A stretch of DNA of 64,000 nt from assembly GCA_046260765.1 (NCBI GenBank), contig JBHEOO010000014.1:17440-81439 (forward strand), given 5' to 3'. Shown here in pieces: positions 7,718 through 17,093 of this stretch. Made by a program: the position numbers and the translations under genes. The notes under the pieces were generated by a model. The model was not told where the DNA came from. It saw only the letters and a list, made by a program, of their open reading frames with translations, and did no database searches. This stretch comes from Chromatocurvus sp046260765. Lineage in GTDB: Bacteria; Pseudomonadota; Gammaproteobacteria; Pseudomonadales; Halieaceae. The stretch's first letter is position 1. Each line of letters starts with the position of its first letter.

Positions 7718-10700
7718 TTACCCGATCCGACCTCTGCGCGGGCCTCTCGCCTGCCAGAGAAAATAAACGACCGGGACAACGAGCAGGGTGAGGGCGGTAA
7801 CACTGAGCATGCCGCCTATCATGGGGGCAGCAATGCGTCGGGTAACCTCAGCACCCGTTCCAGTCCCCAGCATGATCGGTGTGAGCCCGGCGACGGTAGA
7901 CGCTACCGTCATCGCAATGGGTCTTACCCTCTCAAGTGCACCTTCGATGACCGCGTGCAGCACATCCTCGCGCGTGAATAATGCCTGTTCCCGGTCCCTA
8001 TCCAGCTGACGCATGGACTGTTCCAGGTACAGCACCATCAATATGGCGATTTCAACCGCCACACCTGCCAGCGCAACAAACCCCACGGCAGTCGCGATAG
8101 ACTGGCTATAGCCGAGCAGGTAGAGAAGCCAGTATCCCCCGGCGAGTCCGAGCGGCAGCGTGCCAAGAACAATAAGCATCGGTACTATGCGCTGGAATAT
8201 CACAAAAAGCAGCAGGGCGATGATGGCGATGACGGCGGGCACCACCAGCAATAGCCGGTCGCTTGCGCGCTGCAGCTGTTCGAACTGACCCGACCAGTGG
8301 AGGGTATAGCCGGCGGGCAGATCCACCTTTTCTGCCACCACGCGACGCGCACGCTCGACGTAACCGGCGATGTCGCCGGGCGCGACGTCTACATACACCC
8401 AGCCATTCAGGCGTGCGTTTTCCGTGCGGATGACGCCCGGTCCGCTGTCGACGGACAGGGTCGCGACCTCCGCAAGCGGCAGGTAGGCGCCGCCGGGCGT
8501 TATCACCGGGAGCCGGGCCAGCTGTGCCAGACTGTCGCGCACTTCCCTCGCATAGCGCAGGTTGATGCTGTAGCGTTCGCGCCCTGAAATGACCTGATCC
8601 ACCTGCATGCCACCGATCCCGGAGGCAATGACATCGTGGACATCAGCGATGTTCAGTCCATAGCGGGCGGCTCTATCGCGATCCACGTCGATCGTAATGT
8701 AGCGTCCCCCGGTCACTCGCTCGGCGTAGGCAGAGGCGGTTTCCGGGAGAGCCTGCAGCACAGTCTCCACGTCCTGCGCTATCCGGTTGATCTGTTCGAG
8801 GTCACCGCCGGCGATTTTCACGCCTACCGGTGTCTTGATGCCGGTAGCGAGCATGTCGAGTCGATTCTTGATGGGCATCAGCCAGGTATTGGTGAGGCTG
8901 GGTATCTGCACGCGTGCGTCCAGCTCTGCGCGAATGTCCTCAAGCGTCACGCCCGGCCGCCATTGGTCCCGGGGTTTGAGCCTGATGGTGGTCTCGATCA
9001 TGGTCAGCGGCGCGGGGTCGGTCGCGGTGTCCGCTCTACCGGCCTTGGCGTAGGCGGTTTCCACCTCCGGTGTCTGCATGATCAGCCGGTTAGTCTGCCC
9101 CAGAATCTCGGCCATTTTGCCCGCGGACGCCGCTGGAAAGGCGCTGGGCATGTACAGCAGATCGCCTTCATCCAGCTCCGGCATAAACTCACTGCCCAGC
9201 TGCGATAGCGGAAACCAGGCGCTGGCCGTGACCAGCAGCGCAAGCACCAGCGTCAGTACCGGTGCCCGCAGCGCGGCGCCCAGCACGGGTCGGTACACAC
9301 GGATAAGAAACTGCGTTACCGGATTGCGCGCCGCGGGCCGCAGGCGCCCGCGCGCCAGCAGGCCAATGAGCACGGGCACCAGCGTGATGGCGAGCAGTGC
9401 CGCAGCCGCCATGGCATAGGTCTTGGTGTAGGCCAGTGGACTGAACATGCGGCCTTCCTGTGCCTCGAGCGCAAAAATCGGTGTAAAGCTCAAGGCGATG
9501 ATCAGCAGGGAGAAAAACAGCGCCGGACCCACCTCGACTGCCGCGTTGCCGACAATGCGCCAGCGCTGCTCGGGGTTTTTCGCGGATTCCGGCTCGCGCT
9601 CGAGGTGTTTGTGTACGTTCTCCAGCATGACAACCGTGGCGTCGACCATGGCGCCGATGGCGATGGCGATACCCCCGAGAGACATGATGTTGGCATTGAT
9701 GCCCTGCAGCCGCATCAGGATAAACGCCATCAGGATGCCCAGCGGCAGGCTCAGGATCACTACCAGCGAGGAGCGCAGGTGAAACAGAAAGAGAGCGCAT
9801 ACCAGTGCCACAATGATGAATTCCTCGACGAGGATGCTGCCGAGCGCAGCCACCGCCCTTTCAATCACGCCTGCGCGGTTGTAAGTCTCGATGATGTCCA
9901 CGCCCGGTGGCAGGCTGTCCGCGATACTGGCAAGTCGCGCCTTGACGCCGCGAATTGTCGCCAGTGGATTCTCGCCGTAACGCATCACCACAATGCCGCC
10001 GACAGCTTCGCCCTCGCCGTTCAGCTCGCCGATGCCGCGCCGGAGGTCCGGGCCCAGGCGCACCGTGGCCAGGTCACCTATCGTTATTGGTGTACCGCCT
10101 TCGCGGGTTTTCAGCGGTATTTTGCGCAGGTCATCGATCGATGTGATGTAGCCCGTGGCGCGGAGCATGTACTCCGCTTCTGCCATTTCGAGCACCCGGG
10201 CACCGGTCTCGCGGTTTCCGCGTTCAATGGCCTCGCGGACATTGGCCAGCGTCAGTCCATGTGCGTGCAAGGCGACCGGATCGACAACGACCTGGTACTG
10301 GCGCTGCATACCGCCGATCGCCGCCACTTCGGCGACTCCCGGAACTGTCTGCAGCTCGTAGCGGATAAACCAGTCCTGCAGTGCGCGAAGGTCACCCAGA
10401 TCGTGCTCGCCGCTGCGATCCACAAGCGCATACTGATAGACCCAGCCGACACCCGTCGCATCCGGCCCCAGGGTTGGACGCGCCGCGGCTGGCAGATCCG
10501 CCGCCACCTGATTCAGGTACTCGAGTACTCGCGCCCGTGCCCAGTACAGATCAGTACCGTCTTCAAACAGGACATAGACAAAGGAGTCGTTGAAAAAGGA
10601 GTAGCCGCGCACGGTCACCGCGCCGGGCACTGAGAGCATCGCGCTTGCCAGCGGATAGGTCACCTGGTCCTCCACCACCTGCGGCGCCTGTCCCGGGTAG

Positions 10701-10855
10701 CTGGTCTTGACGATCACCTGCACGTCGGACAGGTCAGGAATGGCGTCCAGCGGAGTCTGCCTTGCCGACAGAATGCCCCAGGCGGTGAGCAGCAGTGCCA
10801 GCATCAGCACCAGCAGCCGGTTGCCCAGCGACCAGCGTATGATCGCGGCAATCAT
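7718..10855 (-). CDS. cusA: Heavy-metal efflux RND inner-membrane pump (CusA/CzcA family)
   Basis: A 1045-residue RND transporter with 12 expected membrane helices and two large periplasmic loops. The N-terminus (IIRWSLGNRLLVLMLA), the TAWGILSARQTPLDAIPDLSDVQVI-type region and GAMVDATVVMLEN are typical of HME-RND pumps. The NRLDMLATGIKTPVG stretch resembles the methionine-bearing Cu/Ag (CusA) subgroup more than CzcA. It exports metal ions from periplasm and cytosol using the proton gradient, with the adaptor and outer-membrane genes just upstream. Its ATG overlaps the adaptor stop by 4 bp (ATGA), indicating translational coupling. Metal specificity is inferred, not proven. Confidence 0.92.
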   Translation of the reverse strand: MIAAIIRWSLGNRLLVLMLALLLTAWGILSARQTPLDAIPDLSDVQVIVKTSYPGQAPQVVEDQVTYPLASAMLSVPGAVTVRGYSFFNDSFVYVLFEDGTDLYWARARVLEYLNQVAADLPAAARPTLGPDATGVGWVYQYALVDRSGEHDLGDLRALQDWFIRYELQTVPGVAEVAAIGGMQRQYQVVVDPVALHAHGLTLANVREAIERGNRETGARVLEMAEAEYMLRATGYITSIDDLRKIPLKTREGGTPITIGDLATVRLGPDLRRGIGELNGEGEAVGGIVVMRYGENPLATIRGVKARLASIADSLPPGVDIIETYNRAGVIERAVAALGSILVEEFIIVALVCALFLFHLRSSLVVILSLPLGILMAFILMRLQGINANIMSLGGIAIAIGAMVDATVVMLENVHKHLEREPESAKNPEQRWRIVGNAAVEVGPALFFSLLIIALSFTPIFALEAQEGRMFSPLAYTKTYAMAAAALLAITLVPVLIGLLARGRLRPAARNPVTQFLIRVYRPVLGAALRAPVLTLVLALLVTASAWFPLSQLGSEFMPELDEGDLLYMPSAFPAASAGKMAEILGQTNRLIMQTPEVETAYAKAGRADTATDPAPLTMIETTIRLKPRDQWRPGVTLEDIRAELDARVQIPSLTNTWLMPIKNRLDMLATGIKTPVGVKIAGGDLEQINRIAQDVETVLQALPETASAYAERVTGGRYITIDVDRDRAARYGLNIADVHDVIASGIGGMQVDQVISGRERYSINLRYAREVRDSLAQLARLPVITPGGAYLPLAEVATLSVDSGPGVIRTENARLNGWVYVDVAPGDIAGYVERARRVVAEKVDLPAGYTLHWSGQFEQLQRASDRLLLVVPAVIAIIALLLFVIFQRIVPMLIVLGTLPLGLAGGYWLLYLLGYSQSIATAVGFVALAGVAVEIAILMVLYLEQSMRQLDRDREQALFTREDVLHAVIEGALERVRPIAMTVASTVAGLTPIMLGTGTGAEVTRRIAAPMIGGMLSVTALTLLVVPVVYFLWQARGPRRGRIG

Positions 10856-12291
10856 ACGTCGGCTCCATGGTTGTGATGTTCATGGTCCGCGTGCGGATCG
10901 GACGGCGGTGCCGGCGGCGCTGCATCGTGGATATGCGGCTCTTCGCCTTGGTCTTCGTGTTCACCTGGGCCCTCATGTGCACTATGCTCCTCGTGGTCTT
11001 CCGGGGGCGAGTGATCTACATGATCGTCGTCGTTTTCCTGTGCCTCTTGATGGTGTTCATGCTGGTGTTCCTGCTCGCTTCCTTCCATGCGTCGCAGCGC
11101 AGGCTCAAGACTGGCTTCAGAGTCGATAAGGAACTGTGCCGAGATCACCACGCTTTCTCCCTCGCTGAGTCCGCCGATGATTTCCGTGTGCGAATCCGTC
11201 ACCAGTCCCGTCGACACCTCCGCGGGCTGGAAGCGGCCCTCACCGAGCTCGAGAATCACGCGCGTAGACCCGCGGCTGCGAATGACCGCTGCATTGGGCA
11301 CGGCGAGCACGTTCGCGCGCACAGGTCCGCGGAAATCCGCGCGAATGAACTGCCCGGGTCGCAGTAGACCGTCTGCATTGTCGACTGCAGCACGTACCCG
11401 GGCTGTGCGGGTCACATCATCAATGGTCGGATAGATGTAATCGACGACTGCCCGGCGCGTGGCTGTCTCGCCGCTGAGCGTGCGAAACGCAAGCCCGTCG
11501 CCGACGCTGATCTGATCCAGCTGGGAGGGGAACAGCGCTGCCTCGAGCCAGACGCTGCTGATATCGGCAAGGCTCATGATAGTGGTTCCCGGCTGCACGT
11601 ACATGCCCTCGCGGATATTGAGCTCGAGGATAACGCCGTCCTGTGGGGCGCGCTGCTGGTAAAGGGGCTGCACGCGTCCCGCATCGCGCAGTGCCGTGAT
11701 CTGTGACGGCAGCATGCCGAGCGCGCGCAGCCGCTCTTCGCCGGCGCGGGCCAGTGGTGTCCGGTCAGACTTCACGGCCTGGAGATATTCCTCCTGAGCG
11801 CTGACCAGGGCGGGTGAATAAATGTCGAAGAGCAGGTCGCCTGCGCGCACGCTGTTTCCCTCCGCGTTAGCGTGCAGCTTTTCCACCCAGCCCTCAGTGC
11901 GAACGTGAATATGGGCAATACGATCGGCATTCGGGCGCACGGCGGCGGGGGCGGTGAATACCAGCGAGAGGCTCTCGCGTGTCACGGGAGCATATCTGGC
12001 GCCGATGGCGTTCAGCACCTCGGATCTGATGCGCAGGGCACCGTTGCCGTTTTCCCTTTCAGCGTAGACCGGCACGAGGTCCATGCCCATGGGCGATTTG
12101 CCGGGTTTGTCCCGCCTGTAGCCCGGATCCATGGGGGCAACCCAGTAGAGAATGGCGTCCTTGTCGCCTGCCCCGGGCTTCGTGCTGCCCGCGTCCTGGT
12201 TCATGGTCATGGGTGTCAGCCACCAGCCGAGTACGACGCCACACAGCAGCGCGATAATGGCAGTCACCAGGATTCCCTGTCTGGCACTCAT
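10852..12291 (-). CDS. cusB: RND efflux periplasmic adaptor with His-rich tail (CusB-like)
   Basis: A 479-residue membrane-fusion protein with an N-terminal signal anchor (IIALLCGVVLGWWL). A heavy-metal-binding segment follows (APMDPGYRRDKPGKSPMGMDLVPVY), matching CusB-type adaptors. The barrel-sandwich and beta-barrel domains come next. The C-terminal ~75 residues are strongly His/Asp/Glu-rich (runs such as HEHHQE, DPHADHEHHNHG). This extra metal-chelating tail is longer than in E. coli CusB. It would hand Cu(I)/Ag(I) to the pump and bridge to the outer-membrane channel. It overlaps both neighbours by 4 bp (ATGA at each junction). Confidence 0.92.
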   Translation of the reverse strand: MSARQGILVTAIIALLCGVVLGWWLTPMTMNQDAGSTKPGAGDKDAILYWVAPMDPGYRRDKPGKSPMGMDLVPVYAERENGNGALRIRSEVLNAIGARYAPVTRESLSLVFTAPAAVRPNADRIAHIHVRTEGWVEKLHANAEGNSVRAGDLLFDIYSPALVSAQEEYLQAVKSDRTPLARAGEERLRALGMLPSQITALRDAGRVQPLYQQRAPQDGVILELNIREGMYVQPGTTIMSLADISSVWLEAALFPSQLDQISVGDGLAFRTLSGETATRRAVVDYIYPTIDDVTRTARVRAAVDNADGLLRPGQFIRADFRGPVRANVLAVPNAAVIRSRGSTRVILELGEGRFQPAEVSTGLVTDSHTEIIGGLSEGESVVISAQFLIDSEASLEPALRRMEGSEQEHQHEHHQEAQENDDDHVDHSPPEDHEEHSAHEGPGEHEDQGEEPHIHDAAPPAPPSDPHADHEHHNHGADV

Positions 12292-13562
12292 TGCTCTTCT
12301 CCAGCAAGGTAAGTGAGTCGCGACCAGGCAATACCCCGGTCCCTCGCCAGCTCGAGTCGGGTCAGCTGGACATTCAGCTGTGCCAGCTGTGCCCGGATCA
12401 GTTCGGCAAAGTCGGTCTGGCCGCTGGCATAGGTGGAGACGGATGCCTCCGCGGTCTGGCGCGCCCGTTCCTCAACGACACGCTGATAGAGTGTCATCCG
12501 CCGCGACAGATGCTCCCAGTCCGATAATTCCCGCTGCAATTGTGCGTTCAGATCCATCAGCAGGGCATGGCGGTCCAGCTTTTCGGCGCTCTCGGTACGC
12601 AGTGCTGCGAGGCGACGTCGGTCCTGCCGTTTATCGGTGAACAGCGGCATGGATACACCGAAGCCTATGCTGGCGAAGTCGCTGCGTTCTGTGCGGATGC
12701 CGTAACCGGCCTGGATGGAGAAAGCCGGACGGTAGCTGGCTTCGGCGATCTCAACGCCAGACCGTGAAGCCTCTATTCGGGCGTCCAGTGCCTGCACCAG
12801 CGGGTGCCCGGTCAGTCGACCCTGCAGTGCATCACCGTCAGTCAGGGCCGTGAATTCGGGCAGCGCGTCGGGTAGTGTGGCATGGGCATCTTCGCCGATG
12901 CGACGCGCAAGCCGTGCTCGGAAACCCTCAGCCTGCTGTTGGTGGGCACTGAGCTGGTCGCGCAGAAGGTCCAGCTCCAGCTCCGTGCGCAGCATGTCCT
13001 GGGCGTGCAGACGCCCGGTAGCGAAGCGCGCTGACAGCGAATCCAGCAGTTCGACCACAGCGCGTATACTGTCTTCCAGCACTGCCTGGGCACGGCTGTG
13101 GTAGAAGAGGTTCAGCCACGCCTCACGGGTGGCCAGGACGATATCCCTCTTCCGTGCCAGACGCTGTGCGCCTTGCTCCCGGGACTGCGCAGCGCGCTGC
13201 TGGCCGCGAAGAGCCAGCGTATTCCCGGCGGGAAACTCCTGGCTCAGGCCGAGGGTGATCTGGGTCATGTCAGCGCCATCAAGCGCGGGCGAATCCACGG
13301 GGACGTTGGCGAGCCCCGATGTGAACCTGGGGTCGGGAAGCTGTGCGTCCGCCACAGCGGCGTGAGTGAGCGCTTCGGCGCGGGCCGACCGACTTGCCAG
13401 TGCCGGCTCATCCGCCGTGCGTGCAAGTCGCACTGCTGCGTCGAGGGTCAGCAGTCCGTCGGGCAGGTCCGCGGATGCACTCGCCGGGAGCAGGAATACT
13501 GCGAGCAAAAAGAAGGCCATCTGTTGCCAGGCCGCTTGCCGATCGTGGTGGGGGTTGTTCAC
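12288..13562 (-). CDS. cusC: TolC-family outer-membrane efflux channel (CusC/CzcC-like)
   Basis: A 424-residue outer-membrane efflux protein. It has a signal peptide (MAFFLLAVFLLPASASA), two OEP repeats rich in coiled-coil Gln/Arg/Ala, and the PDPRFTSGLANVP motif common to CzcC-type channels. I start at the GTG at 13562 because a strong GGAGGAG lies 9 bp upstream (13572-13578 on the complement); the ATG at 13610 lacks this. It forms the exit duct of the CusCBA pump and overlaps cusB by 4 bp. Confidence 0.9.
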   Translation of the reverse strand: MNNPHHDRQAAWQQMAFFLLAVFLLPASASADLPDGLLTLDAAVRLARTADEPALASRSARAEALTHAAVADAQLPDPRFTSGLANVPVDSPALDGADMTQITLGLSQEFPAGNTLALRGQQRAAQSREQGAQRLARKRDIVLATREAWLNLFYHSRAQAVLEDSIRAVVELLDSLSARFATGRLHAQDMLRTELELDLLRDQLSAHQQQAEGFRARLARRIGEDAHATLPDALPEFTALTDGDALQGRLTGHPLVQALDARIEASRSGVEIAEASYRPAFSIQAGYGIRTERSDFASIGFGVSMPLFTDKRQDRRRLAALRTESAEKLDRHALLMDLNAQLQRELSDWEHLSRRMTLYQRVVEERARQTAEASVSTYASGQTDFAELIRAQLAQLNVQLTRLELARDRGIAWSRLTYLAGEEQ

Positions 13563-13630
13563 TGGCTGTTTCTCCTCCGTTGGGCGGGACAGGCGACGCC
13601 CATGCGTCACCTCGCGTAGCGGAGGCAGAC

Positions 13631-14008
13631 TTATTCGTTGAAGGTGACCAGTATCAGGTGTCTGCGCGGACCATCCCGGGCTGGCGGAGGGCCAGTCGCG
13701 CCGGTTTGCAGGCGGGCAGGGCGCTCTCTCGTCGCAATCCCAAAGGGCTGCAATATCGCGGTATTGTCTGCGCCGCTATCGTTCCTTGGCTTGTCAGCCG
13801 GGTTCAGGCTGTCGCAGCCATCAGGGCCGCTGGCCTCGTGGCAGGGCTCCGGTTGACAGTGTGGGCAGTCATGAACGCCGATCGTGTCTGGTGTCTCTGC
13901 CAGCGCCATGGCGCAGGGCGTCGTGGCGGCCAGGATCACTGTCGTGCAGAACGCGACCAACACCCAGTGGAGCCGGCGACGCGAGCTGATGGTGTGATTG
14001 TGAATCAT
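13631..14008 (-). CDS. Small secreted Cys-rich protein leading the efflux operon
   Basis: About 125 residues with a basic N-terminus and a hydrophobic signal segment (WVLVAFCTTVILAATTPCAMA). A cysteine cluster then follows in the mature part (CPHCQPEPC followed by GCD). The rest is Gly/Pro/Arg-rich and low in predicted structure. CPHC and the neighbouring His/Cys suggest periplasmic metal binding. It is the first gene of the cus cluster, about 69 bp before the channel GTG. I do not recognise a named family. A metallochaperone or metal-sensing role is inferred from content and position only. Confidence 0.65.
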   Translation of the reverse strand: MIHNHTISSRRRLHWVLVAFCTTVILAATTPCAMALAETPDTIGVHDCPHCQPEPCHEASGPDGCDSLNPADKPRNDSGADNTAILQPFGIATRERPARLQTGATGPPPARDGPRRHLILVTFNE

Positions 14009-14091
14009 GGCAGGGGTATACGCTGATGCCTCGCCGCACGCAAGCAATCAATGTGCCCTTGTGCGGGAGAGCGTTGCCAGACGCCTGGGCG

Positions 14092-14559
14092 CTACTGCAT
14101 TGCGCGCAGCATCCAGGCGGTCTTCTCATGTACCCGCATGCGGTCTGAAATCAGTGCGGCCGACGATTCGTCTTCGGCTTTCTGTGCAATTTTCAGGGCG
14201 TCTCGGCAGGTCTTTACCACCTGCTCGTGGCCTCGGGTGAGAATTGCCGTCATTTCGCCGGCACCCGGCACGTTCTCAACTTCTTCAATCGAGCTCAGGC
14301 CCGCGAAGGCCTTGTAGGTGCCCGGTGCGATCACACCCAGCGTGCGTATGCGCTCTGCGATGTCGTCCACTGCCACCGCCAGCTCCGTGTAATGCTCTTC
14401 AAACATCAGGTGAAGTTCGCGGAACTGCGGTCCGGTCACGTTCCAGTGAAAGTTGTGCGTCTGAAGATACAGGGTGTAGGAATCGGCGAGCAGACACTTG
14501 AGCTTCTCGGCCACGTCCGTTCGGTTTTTCTTGCTGATGCCTATGTCGACCTTGGCCAT
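14092..14559 (-). CDS. dps: Dps-family ferritin-like DNA protection protein
   Basis: A 155-residue Dps. Residues aligning with the E. coli Dps ferroxidase centre are present with correct spacing: His38, His50, Glu54, Asp65 and Glu69, within THNFHWNVTGPQF and the helix that follows. It forms dodecamers that oxidise and store iron with H2O2 and shield DNA. The ATG at 14559 has AGAGGAG just upstream; the in-frame extension to 14655 is repetitive (KQSH repeats) and not family-like. It is a single-gene unit. Confidence 0.93.
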   Translation of the reverse strand: MAKVDIGISKKNRTDVAEKLKCLLADSYTLYLQTHNFHWNVTGPQFRELHLMFEEHYTELAVAVDDIAERIRTLGVIAPGTYKAFAGLSSIEEVENVPGAGEMTAILTRGHEQVVKTCRDALKIAQKAEDESSAALISDRMRVHEKTAWMLRAMQ

Positions 14560-14765
14560 ATTGTGAGCTCCTCTTTGTTTAATGTGGGATTGTTTTACCT
14601 GCGAGTGTCTCGCATGCGACTGCTTTACTGGCGACACATTGCGTTCTTCTACCACTACAATATACGATCCTGGCGGTTAATCTGCCCATGACATTTTCCC
14701 TCGGTGATCATCGGTTTAAGCGATGCGAGCGCGGTCCGCAGAAGATGCAGGCAAAGCCCAGGGAA

Positions 14766-15119
14766 TCAGTCGGGGCGCTCTCGCTTCGTCGCGCACTGTA
14801 TGCACAGCGTCGCAGCGGGATCGGTTTCCAGCCGGGGCCGGGCGATTTCTTCGTCACAGTCCAGGCAATAACCATAGTCGCCGCTGTCGATACGCGACAG
14901 CGCCGTTGCTACACGGCGAAGAAGCAGTTCGCGGCGACGCTTTGACTCGAGCGCCATTGCCTGGCCCTGCATGGCGTCCATGCGCGAGAGGCGTCCCACG
15001 CTTGCCTGATCCAGCTGCACGGGCTGGCTTGCTTCGCGGGAGCTTTCTGCGGTGTCCAGCAGTTCATGCCTGAGTTGTTCGAGCCGCTTGCGAAACACGG
15101 CTGCCTCGGTTTCATTCAT
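14766..15119 (-). CDS. TraR/DksA-family zinc-finger protein
   Basis: A 117-residue protein with an N-terminal coiled coil and a C-terminal C4 zinc finger: Cys85, Cys88, Cys106 and Cys109 (CLDC / CIQC). This is shorter than true DksA (about 150) and resembles the YbiI/TraR-like short members that can bind the RNA polymerase secondary channel. The acidic tip seen in DksA is not clear, so ppGpp co-regulation should not be assumed. It stands alone between dps and the divergent hemolysin III-like gene. Confidence 0.85.
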   Translation of the reverse strand: MNETEAAVFRKRLEQLRHELLDTAESSREASQPVQLDQASVGRLSRMDAMQGQAMALESKRRRELLLRRVATALSRIDSGDYGYCLDCDEEIARPRLETDPAATLCIQCATKRERPD

Positions 15120-15244
15120 GTGGACGGGTTCCCCGGAATGGGCGTTGAACGAAGGTCAATTGTGTCACACCATAGAAAGAGTTGCCGGTTTGAGCGGCAG
15201 CACGTCTGGATAGCTCCCCTGCGGAGCGCGGGAGCGACCTGACA

Positions 15245-15874
15245 GTGTATTACGGCGAGCGTCTCAACAGCATCAGTCACCTGGTCGGTGCAGTCCTTGC
15301 TCTGGTGGGCTTCGGTGCACTGTTAACGGTAGCGTTGCAGAGTGGCGAGCTGTCCAGCGTTGTCGCATTCAGTATCTACGGTGGCACCCTGGTTCTGCTC
15401 TACACGAGTTCGACGCTTTATCACAGCTTTCGTCCGCCTGAGTTAAAGCGCTTTTTCAAAGTGCTGGACCATATTTCCATCTACCTGTTGATTGCCGGCA
15501 CCTACACACCCTTCATGTGGGTCAGCGTCGGCGAGGGGCCTGCCCTGCGGATTCTCGCTTTCGTCTGGGCGATGGCGGTGCTCGGGACGCTGTCCGAGCT
15601 GTTTTTGCGCGGCCGGGCAGTCAAGATCACTCAGGTGGCGGCGTATCTCGGCATGGGCTGGGCCTGTTCGCTGGATTTCGCAGGCCTGCGGGCGGCACTG
15701 CCCGAGGCCGGTTTCTGGTGGCTGGTCACCGGCGGTATTGCCTACACGACCGGCGTGGTGTTTTACGTCGCCGACAAACTGCAGAAACTCAATCACGCTC
15801 ACGGTATCTGGCACTTTTTCGTTCTTGTCGGTTCGGTGTGCCACTTTATTGCCGTGATCAGGTATGTACGCTAG
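15245..15874 (+). CDS. Hemolysin III / YqfA-type seven-helix membrane protein (PAQR superfamily)
   Basis: A 209-residue integral membrane protein with seven hydrophobic helices. Conserved signatures are LYHSF, LDHISIYLLIAGTYTPF and the C-terminal HGIWHFFVLVGSVCHF, whose His residues with the first His form the probable metal site of the PAQR-like family. The start is GTG at 15245, with GGGAG about 10 bp upstream. The family is linked to membrane lipid homeostasis; the hemolysin name is historical and should not be taken as toxin function. Confidence 0.88.
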   Translation: MYYGERLNSISHLVGAVLALVGFGALLTVALQSGELSSVVAFSIYGGTLVLLYTSSTLYHSFRPPELKRFFKVLDHISIYLLIAGTYTPFMWVSVGEGPALRILAFVWAMAVLGTLSELFLRGRAVKITQVAAYLGMGWACSLDFAGLRAALPEAGFWWLVTGGIAYTTGVVFYVADKLQKLNHAHGIWHFFVLVGSVCHFIAVIRYVR

Positions 15875-15996
15875 CTGGGTGCATCTGCGCTGTGGTTGCC
15901 TGTCCGGCGCGTTTCCATGGCAGCGAGGCGCAATCCGGTTGACTCGCTGATTGTCTTCCAGCAGGGTCGCTCATCGACAACGTAGCAGGAGGACCC

Positions 15997-16776
15997 ATGT
16001 TCGGTGCGATTGCCGGCGATATCGTAGGTTCTGTGTACGAGCGAACGCCCATGAAGCGTAAGGACTTTCCTCTGTTCCATCCGCAGGGGCGATTCACTGA
16101 CGACAGCGTGCTGACGGTTGCTGTCGCGCGCGCCTTGCTCGAGGACGGTGACTATCGGCGCTGGGTGTGGGAATACGCCCATCGTTACCCGGATGCGGGC
16201 TACGGCGCCTCATTCATTCACTGGCTGCACACCGATGGCGGTAAGCCCTACAACAGCTGGGGTAACGGCTCTGCCATGCGTGTCAGCGCCGTCGGCTATG
16301 CCTTTGATACGCCGGAACGGGTGCTCCAGGAATCGGCGGCCTGTGCCGGGATAACCCACAACCACCCGGAGGGTATCAAGGGTGCCCAGGCTGTCGCCCT
16401 CGCGGTATATCTGGCGAGACAGGGCGTCTCCAAAGCCGCGCTGCGGGAAGAGATATCCAGGCGTTTCGGGTATCGCCTCGACAGGAGTGTGGATGCCATA
16501 AGACCCATGTACCGTTTTGATGTCTCCTGTCAGGGCTCTGTGCCCGAGGCCATCATTGCCTTTCTCGACGCCAGTGATTACGAGGATGCGGTGCGCAATG
16601 CCGTGTCATTGGGTGGTGACAGTGACACCCAGGCCTGCATAGCGGGTGCCATCGCGGAAGCCTTTTATGGTTCCGTGCCTTCCTCGATTGAAAAAGAAGT
16701 CAGCCGGTATCTCACCGACGATCTCCTGCAGGTGGCCCGTGCCTTTCGCGACCACTTCATCATGTCGAGGACCTGA
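15997..16776 (+). CDS. ADP-ribosylglycohydrolase family protein (DraG/ARH type)
   Basis: A 259-residue hydrolase. The binuclear Mg/Mn-binding motifs are visible: FTDDSVLT near residue 33, GNGSAMR near 89, and GGDSDTQACIAGAIAEA near 208. It starts GAIAGDIVGSVYE, typical of the family. It would remove ADP-ribose from a protein or small molecule; the substrate is unknown. No DraT-like transferase lies nearby, so nitrogenase regulation is unlikely. AGGAGG precedes the ATG. It is a single gene. Confidence 0.88.
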   Translation: MFGAIAGDIVGSVYERTPMKRKDFPLFHPQGRFTDDSVLTVAVARALLEDGDYRRWVWEYAHRYPDAGYGASFIHWLHTDGGKPYNSWGNGSAMRVSAVGYAFDTPERVLQESAACAGITHNHPEGIKGAQAVALAVYLARQGVSKAALREEISRRFGYRLDRSVDAIRPMYRFDVSCQGSVPEAIIAFLDASDYEDAVRNAVSLGGDSDTQACIAGAIAEAFYGSVPSSIEKEVSRYLTDDLLQVARAFRDHFIMSRT

Positions 16777-16825
16777 GCGGCGCAGTAACGTCCGTCGCGG
16801 CCGTCAAACCATCTACCAATAGGTC

Positions 16826-17041
16826 AGGTAACACTTTTCCAGGCGAGGTGTGCCGCAACGCTCTGTTGTCATCGCCCGGTTTAAAAAATAAAAAAGTCAT
16901 CAAAAACAGCAATTTAAATTTAAAGTCCCACTTGACATAAAAAATATGTGTATTTTTCACACCTATTCTCTGTGTTTGCGTGATCTGGTTCCGGTATCTG
17001 ACGGGCAGAAGTGTTACCATATGGCACATAAGGTAACACTT
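16826..17041. repeat. Three copies of a GGTAACACTT motif, two forming an inverted repeat, in an AT-rich 317 bp intergenic region
   Basis: GGTAACACTT occurs at 16827-16836 and again at 17032-17041. Its exact complement AAGTGTTACC lies at 17009-17018, so the latter two form a 10 bp perfect inverted repeat with a 13 nt loop. Between them the DNA is unusually AT-rich (about 16880-16965) and includes TTGACA at 16932-16937. The intergenic stretch 16777-17093 has no gene. The motif looks like a regulator operator set in front of the small secreted gene at 17094. Confidence 0.6.
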
Positions 17042-17093
17042 TGAGCTCCGGGAGAACCTGGCGGCTCCATTAAGTAACGGAGAACAGGAAAAC

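Noticed and set aside
9605..10633. 342-codon open frame opposite cusA
   Set aside because: Long only because of GC-rich codon bias; the cusA frame is supported by family motifs along its length.
15245..15874. Hemolysin toxin
   Set aside because: The hemolysin III family is a PAQR-like membrane protein group; no evidence for cytolysin activity.
16932..16960. Sigma70 promoter at the TTGACA in the AT-rich island
   Set aside because: No acceptable -10 hexamer at 16-18 bp; left unassigned though a promoter is likely somewhere here.
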